Positions 1-5,200 of a DNA stretch of 5,200 nt are shown one piece after another. Position numbers and translations under genes: made by a program. Where the stretch lies: positions 1-5,200 of the forward strand of contig OMRN01000004.1 in the NCBI GenBank assembly GCA_900313265.1, given 5' to 3'. The stretch's first letter is position 1. Every line of letters starts with the position of its first letter. The notes beneath the pieces are model-generated. The model did no database searches and was not told the origin of the DNA. It saw nothing but the letters and a program-made list of their open reading frames with translations. This DNA is from an uncultured Lachnospiraceae bacterium. Lineage in GTDB: Bacteria; Bacillota; Clostridia; Lachnospirales; Lachnospiraceae.

Positions 1-66
1 TAGACTGTCCTTTTTAGAGAAGGTATTTCTTCTTATGGGGTATAGCAAAAAACTATAATGTATTGG

Positions 67-101
67 GGGGTTACAAGAAGAAGTATATCACTTTTAACCC
101 C
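67..101. repeat. Seven-base inverted repeat GGGGTTA/TAACCCC around a -10 element
   Basis: GGGGTTA at 67-73 is the exact reverse complement of TAACCCC at 95-101, with 21 bases between. An inner pair, AAGT/ACTT, adds weak pairing. Read on the plus strand it is followed by only four T residues (102-105). Read on the minus strand it has no U-run, so it is not a good terminator for ftsH. Its position across the candidate -10 at 82-87 suggests a regulator-binding dyad or a structured leader, but this is inference. Confidence 0.45.
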
Positions 102-109
102 TTTTGCAA
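82..109 (-). promoter_or_regulatory. Possible sigma-A promoter for the gene beyond the left edge
   Basis: On the minus strand TTGCAA (104-109, 4 of 6 to the -35 consensus) is followed after 16 bases by TATACT (82-87, 5 of 6 to the -10 consensus). A TG one base upstream of the -10 makes it an extended -10. Transcription would start near position 75 and run leftward, away from ftsH. The -35 is only moderate and no downstream gene is in view, so this remains a candidate. The inverted repeat at 67-101 straddles its -10, which would suit a repressor operator. Confidence 0.4.
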
Positions 110-178
110 CGGAAAGAATGCACGAATTTCATAAAACTTTCAGTGGTTCATTGTGCACTTTGTATATTTCCGGCTGCA

Positions 179-1996
179 TTACGCTTCAAACAGCGCTTCG
201 AACTCGTCGCGGGTGATTTTTTCTTTCTCTAAAAGCAGGGCTGCTGCCTTATGAAGCACATCCATATGCTCCTCGATAATGGCCGTAGCGTCTTTATAGC
301 ACTTGGAAATAATGGATTTTACTTCCTCGTCGATCTGTCCGGCAACTTTTTCACTGTAGGGACGGTTCTTTGCAAGATCCCTTCCGATGAATACTTCGTC
401 GCCGTCCGCATCATAATTGACAACGCCTAAAACATCCGACATACCGTAGCGGGTAATCATATTTCTGGCAACCGCCGTCGCATTCTTGATATCACTGGAG
501 GCACCGGTCGTAATATCGCCGAAAATCAGTTCCTCCGCAATTCGGCCGCCTAACGATACCATGATATCCTGCATCATTTCATTTTTGGTATGGAACATGT
601 CGTCCTTTTCCGGAAGAGGCATGGTATAACCTGCTGCCGAGCCGCCGGTCGGAATAATGGAAATGGTATACACGGGATCCATATCCGGCAGAACATGGAA
701 TAAAATCGCATGTCCGGCTTCGTGATAAGCGGTAATCTTTTTCTCTTTCTCGGATACGATACGGCTCTTTTTCTCCGTTCCGATTCCGACCTTAATCATG
801 GAATCATTGATATCCTGCTGAACGATATACGCTCTGCCCTTCTTGGCTGCAAGAATCGCGGATTCGTTTAACAGATTCTCCAAATCGGCTCCGGAAAAAC
901 CTGCCGTTGTCTGCGCAATCTGTTTTAAATCCACTTCTTCGCTGAGCGGCTTGTTCTTGGCATGGACGTTTAAAATCTCCTCCCTGCCCGAAACATCCGG
1001 ACGGCCGACCATAATCTTACGGTCAAAACGTCCCGGACGAAGAATGGCGGGGTCTAAAATATCCACACGGTTGGTGGCCGCAAGCACGATAATTCCGGAA
1101 TTTTCCGTAAAACCGTCCATTTCGACAAGGAGCTGGTTTAAGGTCTGCTCTTTTTCATCATGTCCGCCGCCAAGGCCGGTTCCTCTTCGTCTGGCAACGG
1201 CGTCGATTTCATCGATAAAAATAATGCAGGGTTTGTGAATGGCTGCTTCCTCAAATAAATCCCTTACACGGGAAGCTCCGACACCGACATACATTTCCAC
1301 AAAATCCGAACCGGAAATGCTGTAAAACGGTACTTCCGCTTCTCCTGCAATCGCCTTGGCAAGAAGGGTTTTACCGGTTCCTGGAGGGCCCTCGAGTAAA
1401 ACACCCTTGGGGATTCTTGCACCGACTTTCGTAAAGCTTGACGGGTCCTTTAAGAACAGGATAATCTCCTCTAAATCTTCTTTTTCCTCTTTTAATCCGG
1501 CAACATCCGTCAGGCGGTATTTGTTTTCCTTAATCATTTTTGCACGGCTTTTTCCGAAATTCATCATTTTGGAAGTCGGGCCGCTGTTCATGGCCGCATT
1601 CTGTGCATTAATCATCAGTACGAAGAACAGAATACAGATAACCACAACAATCAGCATGGGAAGCATGTGATTCATGAACCAGTTGTCTTTCGGCACCTGT
1701 CCGACATACGGATCCAGCCCCTTGTCCTGAAGATATTTCGTGATTTCCGTTACATTGGTAACATACAGTTCTTCGATTTTTCCGTTTTTCTTTTCGACGG
1801 TAACGGACCCGCCCTGTGAATTCTGAAGCTGGTTCACCGTAACTTTAATTACGTCCCCGCTTTCGATATCACTGTCCAGTTTGCCTTTCGTATATGTATT
1901 CTTCGTAAAGTTCAGCGTGCTGATGATTATGCCCGCTATTAAAAGGACGATAATCAGCAAAAATACATATGTCAGGCCGCTTCCTTTTCGTTCCAC
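179..1996 (-). CDS. ftsH: ATP-dependent zinc metalloprotease FtsH
   Basis: This 605-residue protein is a full-length FtsH, the membrane-anchored hexameric AAA+ protease that extracts and degrades damaged membrane proteins and some cytosolic regulators. Seen in order: transmembrane segment at about 8-28, an extracytoplasmic domain at about 30-105, transmembrane segment at about 109-131, and an AAA+ module. The AAA+ module has Walker A GPPGTGKT (203-210), Walker B IIFIDE (258-263), pore motif FVEMYVG (232-238) and a second region of homology with arginine fingers R320 and R323. The zinc site is HEAGH (425-429), with D502 as the likely third ligand. The pore aromatic is Tyr where many FtsH proteins have Phe. 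The start is GTG; no in-frame ATG precedes the first membrane segment, and AAAGAGG lies 7 bases upstream. It follows hpt by 18 bases and is the last gene of the operon seen here. Function is certain from the motifs; substrates are unknown. Confidence 0.98.
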   Translation of the reverse strand: MERKGSGLTYVFLLIIVLLIAGIIISTLNFTKNTYTKGKLDSDIESGDVIKVTVNQLQNSQGGSVTVEKKNGKIEELYVTNVTEITKYLQDKGLDPYVGQVPKDNWFMNHMLPMLIVVVICILFFVLMINAQNAAMNSGPTSKMMNFGKSRAKMIKENKYRLTDVAGLKEEKEDLEEIILFLKDPSSFTKVGARIPKGVLLEGPPGTGKTLLAKAIAGEAEVPFYSISGSDFVEMYVGVGASRVRDLFEEAAIHKPCIIFIDEIDAVARRRGTGLGGGHDEKEQTLNQLLVEMDGFTENSGIIVLAATNRVDILDPAILRPGRFDRKIMVGRPDVSGREEILNVHAKNKPLSEEVDLKQIAQTTAGFSGADLENLLNESAILAAKKGRAYIVQQDINDSMIKVGIGTEKKSRIVSEKEKKITAYHEAGHAILFHVLPDMDPVYTISIIPTGGSAAGYTMPLPEKDDMFHTKNEMMQDIMVSLGGRIAEELIFGDITTGASSDIKNATAVARNMITRYGMSDVLGVVNYDADGDEVFIGRDLAKNRPYSEKVAGQIDEEVKSIISKCYKDATAIIEEHMDVLHKAAALLLEKEKITRDEFEALFEA

Positions 1997-2003
1997 TTAA
2001 AAA

Positions 2004-2010
2004 CCTCTTT
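2004..2010 (-). promoter_or_regulatory. Ribosome binding site of ftsH (supports the GTG start)
   Basis: AAAGAGG on the minus strand ends 7 bases before the GTG at 1996-1994. The match to the anti-Shine-Dalgarno is good but not full. With a GTG start, translation should be more modest than that of hpt, which has a full-length site and an ATG. The site lies in the 18-base gap after the hpt stop, so the two genes could be translationally coupled. Confidence 0.75.
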
Positions 2011-2014
2011 CTTT

Positions 2015-2548
2015 TTATTTCTCTTCATCAAACTCCACAACACCGATATACGGAAGATTACGGTATCTCTGATCATAATCGAGACCATATCCGACTACGA
2101 ATAAATCGGGCACCTGAAATCCCACGTATTTTACGTCCACCTCAACCACACGGCGTTCCGGCTTGTCAAGCAGCGTGCAAAGTTCAATGCTGTTCGGATT
2201 GCGGCTTTTTAAAAGCTCGATTAAGTGGCTTAATGTACGGCCGCTGTCGATGATGTCTTCCACCAAAAGGACATTTTTACCTTCGAGAGGCTCATCCAAA
2301 TCTTTGATGATTTTTACATGTCCGCTCGACTCCGTTCCCGCTCCGTAACTGGAAACCGACATAAAATCAATGGTTACCGGAACCGCGATTCTCTTGGCAA
2401 GTTCACAGGCAAAGAAGCTTGCACCCTTAAGCACACATACAATATGCACTTCTTTTCCCTCATAATCCTTGCTGATTAAAAGTCCGAGTTCCTTAATCTT
2501 ATTCGTAACTTCTTCTTCCGTCATGAATTTCTTTATATGTTCGGCCAT
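2015..2548 (-). CDS. hpt: Hypoxanthine (guanine) phosphoribosyltransferase
   Basis: This 177-residue cytosolic enzyme transfers the phosphoribosyl group of PRPP to hypoxanthine, and usually guanine, giving IMP or GMP in purine salvage. The sequence shows the type I phosphoribosyltransferase PRPP loop, LLVEDIIDSGRT (94-105), with the acidic pair E97/D98 and the catalytic-base candidate D101. It also shows the pyrophosphate loop VLKGA (39-43), the flexible-loop signature SVSSYG (64-69) and the purine-contacting region around K140, F144 and D148. The length is typical of bacterial HPRT. The start is secure: ATG with a perfect AAGGAGGTG 6 bases upstream. It sits between tilS and ftsH, as in other Bacillota. 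In B. subtilis the protein (HprT) also binds TilS and the pair activates ftsH; whether that applies here is inference. Guanine versus hypoxanthine preference cannot be read from the sequence. Confidence 0.97.
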   Translation of the reverse strand: MAEHIKKFMTEEEVTNKIKELGLLISKDYEGKEVHIVCVLKGASFFACELAKRIAVPVTIDFMSVSSYGAGTESSGHVKIIKDLDEPLEGKNVLLVEDIIDSGRTLSHLIELLKSRNPNSIELCTLLDKPERRVVEVDVKYVGFQVPDLFVVGYGLDYDQRYRNLPYIGVVEFDEEK

Positions 2549-2554
2549 TCAAAA

Positions 2555-2563
2555 CACCTCCTT
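2555..2563 (-). promoter_or_regulatory. Full-length Shine-Dalgarno of hpt beside a small hairpin
   Basis: AAGGAGGTG on the minus strand is complementary over nine bases to the 16S rRNA 3' end and sits 6 bases before the ATG, so hpt should be translated strongly. Its first two bases are also the end of a small dyad, TTGCC (2562-2566) with GGCAA (2574-2578) on the plus strand. In the minus-strand RNA this forms a weak 5-base-pair stem touching the ribosome site. The T-run precedes the stem on that strand, so it is not a terminator. Confidence 0.8.
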
Positions 2564-2595
2564 GCCGTACTATGGCAAAAAAACAAGTACTCTTC

Positions 2596-2625
2596 ATTAT
2601 AGCATATCCGAAATGCGATATTCAA
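2596..2625 (-). promoter_or_regulatory. Probable internal promoter for hpt-ftsH overlapping the tilS stop
   Basis: The minus strand carries TTGAAT (2620-2625; 4 of 6 to the -35 consensus), an 18-base spacer and a perfect TATAAT (2596-2601). A TG one base upstream makes it an extended -10. The -10 contains the tilS stop codon TAA. Transcription would begin near 2588, giving a leader of about 40 bases before the hpt ATG. The perfect extended -10 makes chance occurrence less likely. It would let hpt and ftsH be expressed apart from divIC and tilS. Confidence 0.6.
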
Positions 2626-4129
2626 TCTCCGCAACGGTTTTCGTATGATTGCCGATTTTACCCCATTCTCCCATGCGGTAACCGATAACCCATAGTACCA
2701 GCGAGTCTTTGGCAAGGATAAGAATTTTTCCCCTGTCCTTTCGGGGAATCTTTTGATCCGTAAAATAATCGTTTAACTTCTTTTTATGAGCATCCGATGA
2801 GATAATCAGGTAATCCCCTTCCCGCGGGGTACGAAGACAAAGCGGACCTTTTATGACATCATAATCAAACCATTTTATGAATAGTCCCCGGGGAAAATGG
2901 CCGAAATCCGGGATTTTTTCCGGTCCGCCCGGAAAGCCTTCCCGGTCCGTTTCCGATCCTTCCGCCAACGCATCTTCCCGGTCTGTTTCATCTTTTGCCG
3001 CAAGGTCAAACAAGCGTACATGAAGATTTTTTATGACAATTTCTTTATTCTTTTCAAGGCCGGATAAATCAAAAGAAACTTCTTCCGAAGCGGAATGAAC
3101 CTCATTTTCCCCGTCTTCTTTCCGGAAGAGAAAAATCCCCTCATAGCTTCTCTCCGCCGTAATCCCATAGATAAAGTCCCTTCTCTTTCCGGCTTCGGAT
3201 GAGAAAAGTTCCTTTACGGCATCCACCTGTGCAAGCCCGATATCCCGCCTTTTTCCGGCAATCCGAACCAGTGCCTCAAGGATTAATTCTCCCTGCAAAG
3301 CGGGGTGAAGTCCGGTGATTTCATTCCGGATTAAAATACTCTTTGGATTCTTTATTTCCAGGAGGATTTCGCCTGCTTTCAAAGCGGCCTGCTCCTTTAT
3401 ATAATCCTCAATCTGCCTTAAATGTCCCGCCGCATCCGCCATATGTCTTACGGCACCGCCGTTTATTTCTTCCGCTACGGGAAGAATGTCATGCCGGATC
3501 CGGTTTCTGGCATAGGTATTTTCCTCATTGCTTTCATCCGTCCGCCACTCTGTTTTTCTCTCCGTTAAAAATTCCTCGATTTCCTTTCTCTCCACGCAAA
3601 GAAGCGGTCTTATGATTTGTCCGTTTACCGGCAGAATTCCCCTTGCGCCGGACAGTCCGCTTCCCCTGAATAACTGGAAAAGCATGGTTTCGGATAAATC
3701 GTCCATATGATGGGCAACGGCGATTCGTCCGTCCGCTGCAGTCGCTTCTTCATTTAAAATCTGCCTGAAAAATTCATACCGCTTCACTCTTCCCGCTTCC
3801 TCCACGGAAATCCCGGCTTCCTTTGCTTCTTTTGCCGCATCGATATGAAGGACGTGGAGTGGAATGTTCCATTCTTTGCAAAGGCTTCTTACATATGCTT
3901 CGTCCCCGTCGGCATTTTTCCGAAGCCCGTGATGGACGTGCGCCGCAATTAATGTAAACGGACAGGTACGGGCGTATTCTTTTAAGACATACAAAAGACA
4001 GACGCTGTCCGCACCGCCGGATACGCCTGCCACAATGACGTCGCCGTCACCGATCATATTCTCTTTTTCAATAAAATCAGAAATCTTTCGAATCATAGAA
4101 AAGGGGGAAGATTCGCTCCTCCCCTGCAT
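2597..4129 (-). CDS. tilS: tRNA(Ile)-lysidine synthetase TilS
   Basis: TilS uses ATP and lysine to convert C34 of the CAU-anticodon tRNA-Ile to lysidine, switching it from Met to Ile identity and AUG to AUA reading; it is normally essential. Seen: PP-loop SGGADS (37-42), HVHHGLR (64-70), HHMDDLSET (140-148), FRGSGLSG (154-161) and DESNEENTYARNRIR (198-212), all typical of the N-terminal adenylation domain. A middle domain follows. The C-terminal TilS domain begins near 428 (LRTPREGDYL) and includes KKKLNDYF (449-456) and IGYR (about 482-485). At 510 residues it is somewhat long for the family; part of the excess is an acidic linker near 375-415 with a repeated ETDRE. The start is uncertain. 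The ATG at 4129 has only a weak site (AAGAG) 13 bases after divIC. The ATG at 4096 (MIRKI) matches where homologues begin, but its GGGGAGGAG lies too far upstream and inside a hairpin. Confidence 0.96.
   Translation of the reverse strand: MQGRSESSPFSMIRKISDFIEKENMIGDGDVIVAGVSGGADSVCLLYVLKEYARTCPFTLIAAHVHHGLRKNADGDEAYVRSLCKEWNIPLHVLHIDAAKEAKEAGISVEEAGRVKRYEFFRQILNEEATAADGRIAVAHHMDDLSETMLFQLFRGSGLSGARGILPVNGQIIRPLLCVERKEIEEFLTERKTEWRTDESNEENTYARNRIRHDILPVAEEINGGAVRHMADAAGHLRQIEDYIKEQAALKAGEILLEIKNPKSILIRNEITGLHPALQGELILEALVRIAGKRRDIGLAQVDAVKELFSSEAGKRRDFIYGITAERSYEGIFLFRKEDGENEVHSASEEVSFDLSGLEKNKEIVIKNLHVRLFDLAAKDETDREDALAEGSETDREGFPGGPEKIPDFGHFPRGLFIKWFDYDVIKGPLCLRTPREGDYLIISSDAHKKKLNDYFTDQKIPRKDRGKILILAKDSLVLWVIGYRMGEWGKIGNHTKTVAEIEYRISDML
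2938..2989. repeat. Short imperfect direct repeat inside the tilS linker
   Basis: The 16 bases at 2938-2953 recur at 2974-2989 with one C/T difference, offset by 36 bases, exactly 12 codons. In the protein this gives ETDRE twice, at about residues 381 and 393, in the acidic linker before the C-terminal domain. The bases between the copies are only loosely similar. It looks like an old in-frame 12-codon duplication that lengthened the linker without harming the reading frame. Confidence 0.6.
4104..4124 (-). promoter_or_regulatory. Stable hairpin at the 5' end of tilS
   Basis: In the minus-strand RNA GGGGAGGA (4124-4117) can pair with UCUUCCCC (4111-4104) over 8 base pairs including one G-U, closing the five-base loop GCGAA. 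The left arm carries the best Shine-Dalgarno-like sequence in the region, so the stem hides it. A short CUUUUCU follows, too poor in U to be a confident terminator. The stem lies within the first ten codons if tilS starts at 4129, or in the leader if it starts at 4096. A role in damping tilS translation or in attenuation is inference. Confidence 0.5.
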
Positions 4130-4142
4130 TTTTGTTACTCTT

Positions 4143-4463
4143 TTATTTTTCTTCCGCTACAAAAATAATCTCACCGTCTTTGACCAGTCCGAACCTCTGC
4201 TTGGCCACTTCCTCAATATAAGCATCGGTCTGCGTGTACTTTTCGAATTCCACCAGTTCCTCGGAACGTTTCACTTCGTCTTCTACTAAAGTGCTGTAGT
4301 ATTCCTTCTTTTCGTCATAGACTTTCTGTGTCTGCTTTAAGGAAATGATTTTTACCATGGACGCTGCAAAAACCATCAGCAAAACAGCCGAAACCAGAAT
4401 CATTCCCACCCGGTTGTTCGGCCCTTTTCTTCGATATCTTTTCAGTTTGCGTTTTTTCATCAT
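4143..4463 (-). CDS. divIC: Cell-division protein DivIC/FtsB family (septum formation initiator)
   Basis: The product is a 106-residue bitopic membrane protein of the septum formation initiator family, which joins FtsL and DivIB/FtsQ in the division complex. Seen: a very basic cytosolic N-terminus (residues 3-18), one membrane span at about 19-40, a charged probable coiled coil at about 44-74, and the family C-terminal signature around KYTQTDAYIEEVAKQRFGLV followed by GEIIF (97-101). I chose the ATG at 4463-4461, 9 bases after AGGGGA; the next codon is also ATG (4460) and could serve. A longer reading to a GTG at 4514 is unlikely because that codon falls at the predicted transcription start. 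It is the first gene of the operon and ends 13 bases before the tilS ORF. Position between rqcP and tilS matches divIC of other Bacillota. Confidence 0.93.
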   Translation of the reverse strand: MMKKRKLKRYRRKGPNNRVGMILVSAVLLMVFAASMVKIISLKQTQKVYDEKKEYYSTLVEDEVKRSEELVEFEKYTQTDAYIEEVAKQRFGLVKDGEIIFVAEEK

Positions 4464-4472
4464 GAAAAAATG

Positions 4473-4478
4473 TCCCCT
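4473..4478 (-). promoter_or_regulatory. Ribosome binding site that sets the divIC start
   Basis: AGGGGA on the minus strand lies 9 bases before the ATG at 4463 and 12 before the adjacent ATG at 4460. The spacing favours the first, giving a protein that begins MMKKRK. No comparable site precedes the upstream GTG at 4514. Confidence 0.65.
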
Positions 4479-4520
4479 GTGCTGTCTGTTTTTTCGGTGT
4501 TTACATAACAGCACAAGTCC

Positions 4521-4549
4521 ATAATATCGAAGAATTGATTTTACGTCAA
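4521..4549 (-). promoter_or_regulatory. Sigma-A promoter of the divIC-tilS-hpt-ftsH operon
   Basis: On the minus strand TTGACG (4544-4549, 5 of 6 to the consensus) is separated by the optimal 17 bases from TATTAT (4521-4526, 5 of 6). Transcription would start near 4514, leaving a leader of about 50 bases before the divIC ATG. The region upstream is AT-rich, which often strengthens such promoters. This is among the best promoter matches in the window. Confidence 0.8.
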
Positions 4550-4665
4550 CCTTTTTTGTGCATTTTTCAACATTTTCACGCCATTTTTATCGACCTTATG
4601 TTAACTTCGCCCAAATATTGTGGTTGCTTTATGTAACCTTGCACAAAATGTTGGTTTCCCCTGTT
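4550..4665. other. AT-rich spacer after rqcP, upstream of the divIC promoter
   Basis: No gene or convincing terminator is visible after the rqcP stop, so rqcP transcripts may run on into divIC. The spacer carries two sets of short inverted words: TTTTGTGCA (4554-4562) with TGCACAAAA (4640-4648), and CAACATTTT (4568-4576) with AAAATGTTG (4645-4653). In spore-forming relatives yabP and yabQ occupy this place; the space is far too short for either, and I see no remnant. Confidence 0.5.
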
Positions 4666-4905
4666 TTATATATAACGAAACATTTCCTTTGCTTCTTCTT
4701 TGCGTACCGTTTCGGCAATGCTTAATACTTCCGCTTCCACGGTCTTGTCTCCGAAGCGGATGGCAATTTTATCTCCCACTTTAACGTCATAGGAAGCTTT
4801 GGCAACATTCCCGTTAACGGTAACGCGTCCCGCATCACAGGCTTCGTTTGCCACCGTACGGCGCTTGATTAAACGGGAAACCTTTAAATATTTATCGAGT
4901 CTCAT
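4666..4905 (-). CDS. rqcP: RqcP (YabO), S4-domain ribosome-associated quality control factor
   Basis: This 79-residue protein is almost entirely an S4 RNA-binding domain. It opens with MRLDKYLKVSRLIKRR, nearly identical to B. subtilis RqcP (formerly YabO), and continues with the VNG and VKVGD turns of the S4 fold. RqcP binds stalled 50S subunits carrying peptidyl-tRNA and works with RqcH to add C-terminal alanine tails that mark the aborted chain for degradation. Arg2 and Arg16, in the conserved N-terminal region, are present. The ATG start has AAAGGAG 8 bases upstream and a well-formed promoter just before that. It lies between hup and divIC, as in many Bacillota. An Hsp15-like heat-shock S4 protein is a related alternative, but length and context favour RqcP. 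Confidence 0.93.
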   Translation of the reverse strand: MRLDKYLKVSRLIKRRTVANEACDAGRVTVNGNVAKASYDVKVGDKIAIRFGDKTVEAEVLSIAETVRKEEAKEMFRYI

Positions 4906-4913
4906 ATTTTATT

Positions 4914-4920
4914 CTCCTTT
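4914..4920 (-). promoter_or_regulatory. Ribosome binding site of rqcP
   Basis: AAAGGAG on the minus strand sits 8 bases before the ATG. With transcription predicted to start near 4926, the leader is only about 20 bases and consists of little more than this site. Another GGAGG at 4939-4943 lies in the promoter spacer and would not be transcribed. Confidence 0.8.
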
Positions 4921-4932
4921 TTCGGCAGTAAT

Positions 4933-4961
4933 ATTCTACCTCCGGATGAGGAAATTGTCCA
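4933..4961 (-). promoter_or_regulatory. Sigma-A promoter of rqcP
   Basis: The minus strand shows TGGACA (4956-4961, 5 of 6) and TAGAAT (4933-4938, 5 of 6) with exactly 17 bases between. It lies between the hup terminator and the rqcP ribosome site, so rqcP is transcribed independently of hup. Confidence 0.78.
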
Positions 4962-4993
4962 CATTCGGTTATGCCTGGAACTGCTCTTCCCAC

Positions 4994-5024
4994 AAAAAAG
5001 ACCGCTTCGTTAAGAAGCGGTCTT
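4994..5024 (-). terminator. Intrinsic terminator of hup
   Basis: An 11-base-pair perfect stem (5014-5024 with 4998-5008) closes a 5-base loop and is followed on the minus strand by a run of T residues: six in all counting the last two of the stem (4999-4994). It begins 22 bases after the hup stop. This is a textbook Rho-independent terminator and separates hup from rqcP. Confidence 0.92.
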
Positions 5025-5046
5025 AAAACTTTTTACAGCATTTAAA

Positions 5047-5200
5047 TTACTTGGAGTTAACAGCATCCTTAAGAGCCTTACCAGCTTTGAATCTGGGAGC
5101 CTTGGAAGCTTTAATCTTCATCTTAGCGCCGGTCTGAGGATTTCTTCCTTCTCTTGCTGCTCTCTTAGCAACATCGAAAGTACCGAATCCAACTAACTGA
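5047..5200 (-). CDS. hup: HU family DNA-binding protein, C-terminal part
   Basis: The window holds the last 50 codons and stop of an HU protein; the start lies beyond the right edge. HU is a small dimeric nucleoid protein that bends and compacts DNA. Seen: LVGFGTF, the end of the dimer core that leads into the DNA-binding arm; GRNPQTG, the arm-tip signature whose proline inserts between base pairs; and the closing stretch [16 protein letters not shown]. About 40 residues should be missing, given a family length near 90. Codons are uniform and rich in AAG and GCT, as expected of a highly expressed gene. It ends at its own terminator. IHF is less likely given the lineage and gene order. Confidence 0.95.
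   Translation of the reverse strand, partial: QLVGFGTFDVAKRAAREGRNPQTGAKMKIKASKAPRFKAGKALKDAVNSK

Larger units (their letters stand above)
1..178. other. Noncoding region downstream of ftsH
   Basis: No convincing gene is visible here on either strand. Reading leftward from the ftsH stop I find no canonical intrinsic terminator: the nearest hairpin arms are only 4-5 bases (AGTG/CACT, TGCAC/GTGCA) and lack a U-run. The left half holds an inverted repeat (67-73 with 95-101), a possible minus-strand promoter (82-109) and a small dyad, TATAG/CTATA (41-45 with 53-57). This looks like the regulatory region of another gene lying beyond the left edge. Whether the ftsH transcript stops here or reads through cannot be decided from the sequence. 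Confidence 0.6.

Noticed and set aside
54..59. Perfect TATAAT on the plus strand, possibly giving a small RNA that ends at the dyad at 67-101
   Set aside because: No acceptable -35 lies 15-19 bases upstream, there is no TG extension, and only four T residues follow the dyad. A roughly 40-base transcript is not supported.
843..1238. A 131-codon open frame on the plus strand, opposite ftsH
   Set aside because: It is antisense to the most conserved part of FtsH (AAA+ module), has no ribosome site or recognisable domain, and its composition is explained by the opposite reading frame. The other plus-strand frames at 1356-1670, 1969-2253, 2163-2348, 3343-3615, 3528-3710, 4035-4289 and 4799-5026 were rejected likewise.
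2562..2578. Hairpin between tilS and hpt as a terminator
   Set aside because: The stem is only 5 base pairs. On the minus strand the T-run comes before it, and on the plus strand A residues follow, so it lacks terminator form in either direction.
2533..2715. A 60-codon minus-strand frame across the tilS-hpt junction
   Set aside because: It lies out of frame over the conserved end of tilS and the hpt ribosome site, shows no family motif, and has no ribosome site of its own.
4464..4514. N-terminal extension of DivIC from a GTG at 4514
   Set aside because: The GTG coincides with the predicted transcription start of the promoter at 4521-4549 and has no ribosome site. The ATG at 4463 has AGGGGA at 9 bases and gives a typical DivIC N-terminus.
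4621..4640. GGTT/AACC dyad after rqcP as a terminator
   Set aside because: Only four base pairs and no following U-run on the minus strand.

Overview
The window is a conserved housekeeping locus of a Gram-positive bacterium, most likely a member of the Clostridia and by protein flavour probably Lachnospiraceae. The gene order hup, rqcP (yabO), divIC, tilS, hpt, ftsH is the well-known Bacillota arrangement. The Shine-Dalgarno sequences are strong and the promoters are of the sigma-A type. All six genes lie on the minus strand, so transcription runs from right (5200) to left (1). The taxonomic call is inference from gene order and protein similarity recalled from memory.

Layout in the direction of transcription. 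(a) 5200-5047: the C-terminal 50 codons of an HU DNA-binding protein, followed by a clean intrinsic terminator (4994-5024). (b) 4961-4933: a good sigma-A promoter (TGGACA, 17-base spacer, TAGAAT) that drives rqcP (4905-4666), a small S4-domain factor of ribosome-associated quality control. (c) 4665-4464: about 200 bases of AT-rich spacer and leader. It contains a second strong promoter (TTGACG, 17-base spacer, TATTAT; 4549-4521) that opens the divIC-tilS-hpt-ftsH operon. (d) 4463-4143: divIC, a small bitopic cell-division protein. (e) 4129-2597: tilS, tRNA-Ile lysidine synthetase, with a hairpin at its 5' end. (f) 2625-2596: a third promoter candidate, whose perfect extended -10 overlaps the tilS stop codon. 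(g) 2548-2015: hpt, hypoxanthine phosphoribosyltransferase, with a full-length Shine-Dalgarno. (h) 1996-179: ftsH, membrane AAA+ metalloprotease, starting at GTG. (i) 178-1: a noncoding stretch with a possible minus-strand promoter for the next gene and a 7-base inverted repeat around its -10.

The genes link translation fidelity and rescue (TilS, RqcP), purine salvage (Hpt), division (DivIC) and membrane protein quality control (FtsH). In Bacillus subtilis the TilS and HprT proteins are reported to act together as an activator of ftsH, so keeping the three genes adjacent may be functional. The sporulation genes yabP, yabQ and spoIIE, which sit in this cluster in many spore formers, are absent; only about 150 bases separate rqcP from the divIC transcription start. 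This suggests a lineage that has lost sporulation or moved those genes elsewhere. I see no mobile element, CRISPR, tRNA, rRNA or clearly novel system. The points worth a second look are regulatory: the nested promoters, the tilS leader hairpin and the operator-like dyad beyond ftsH.
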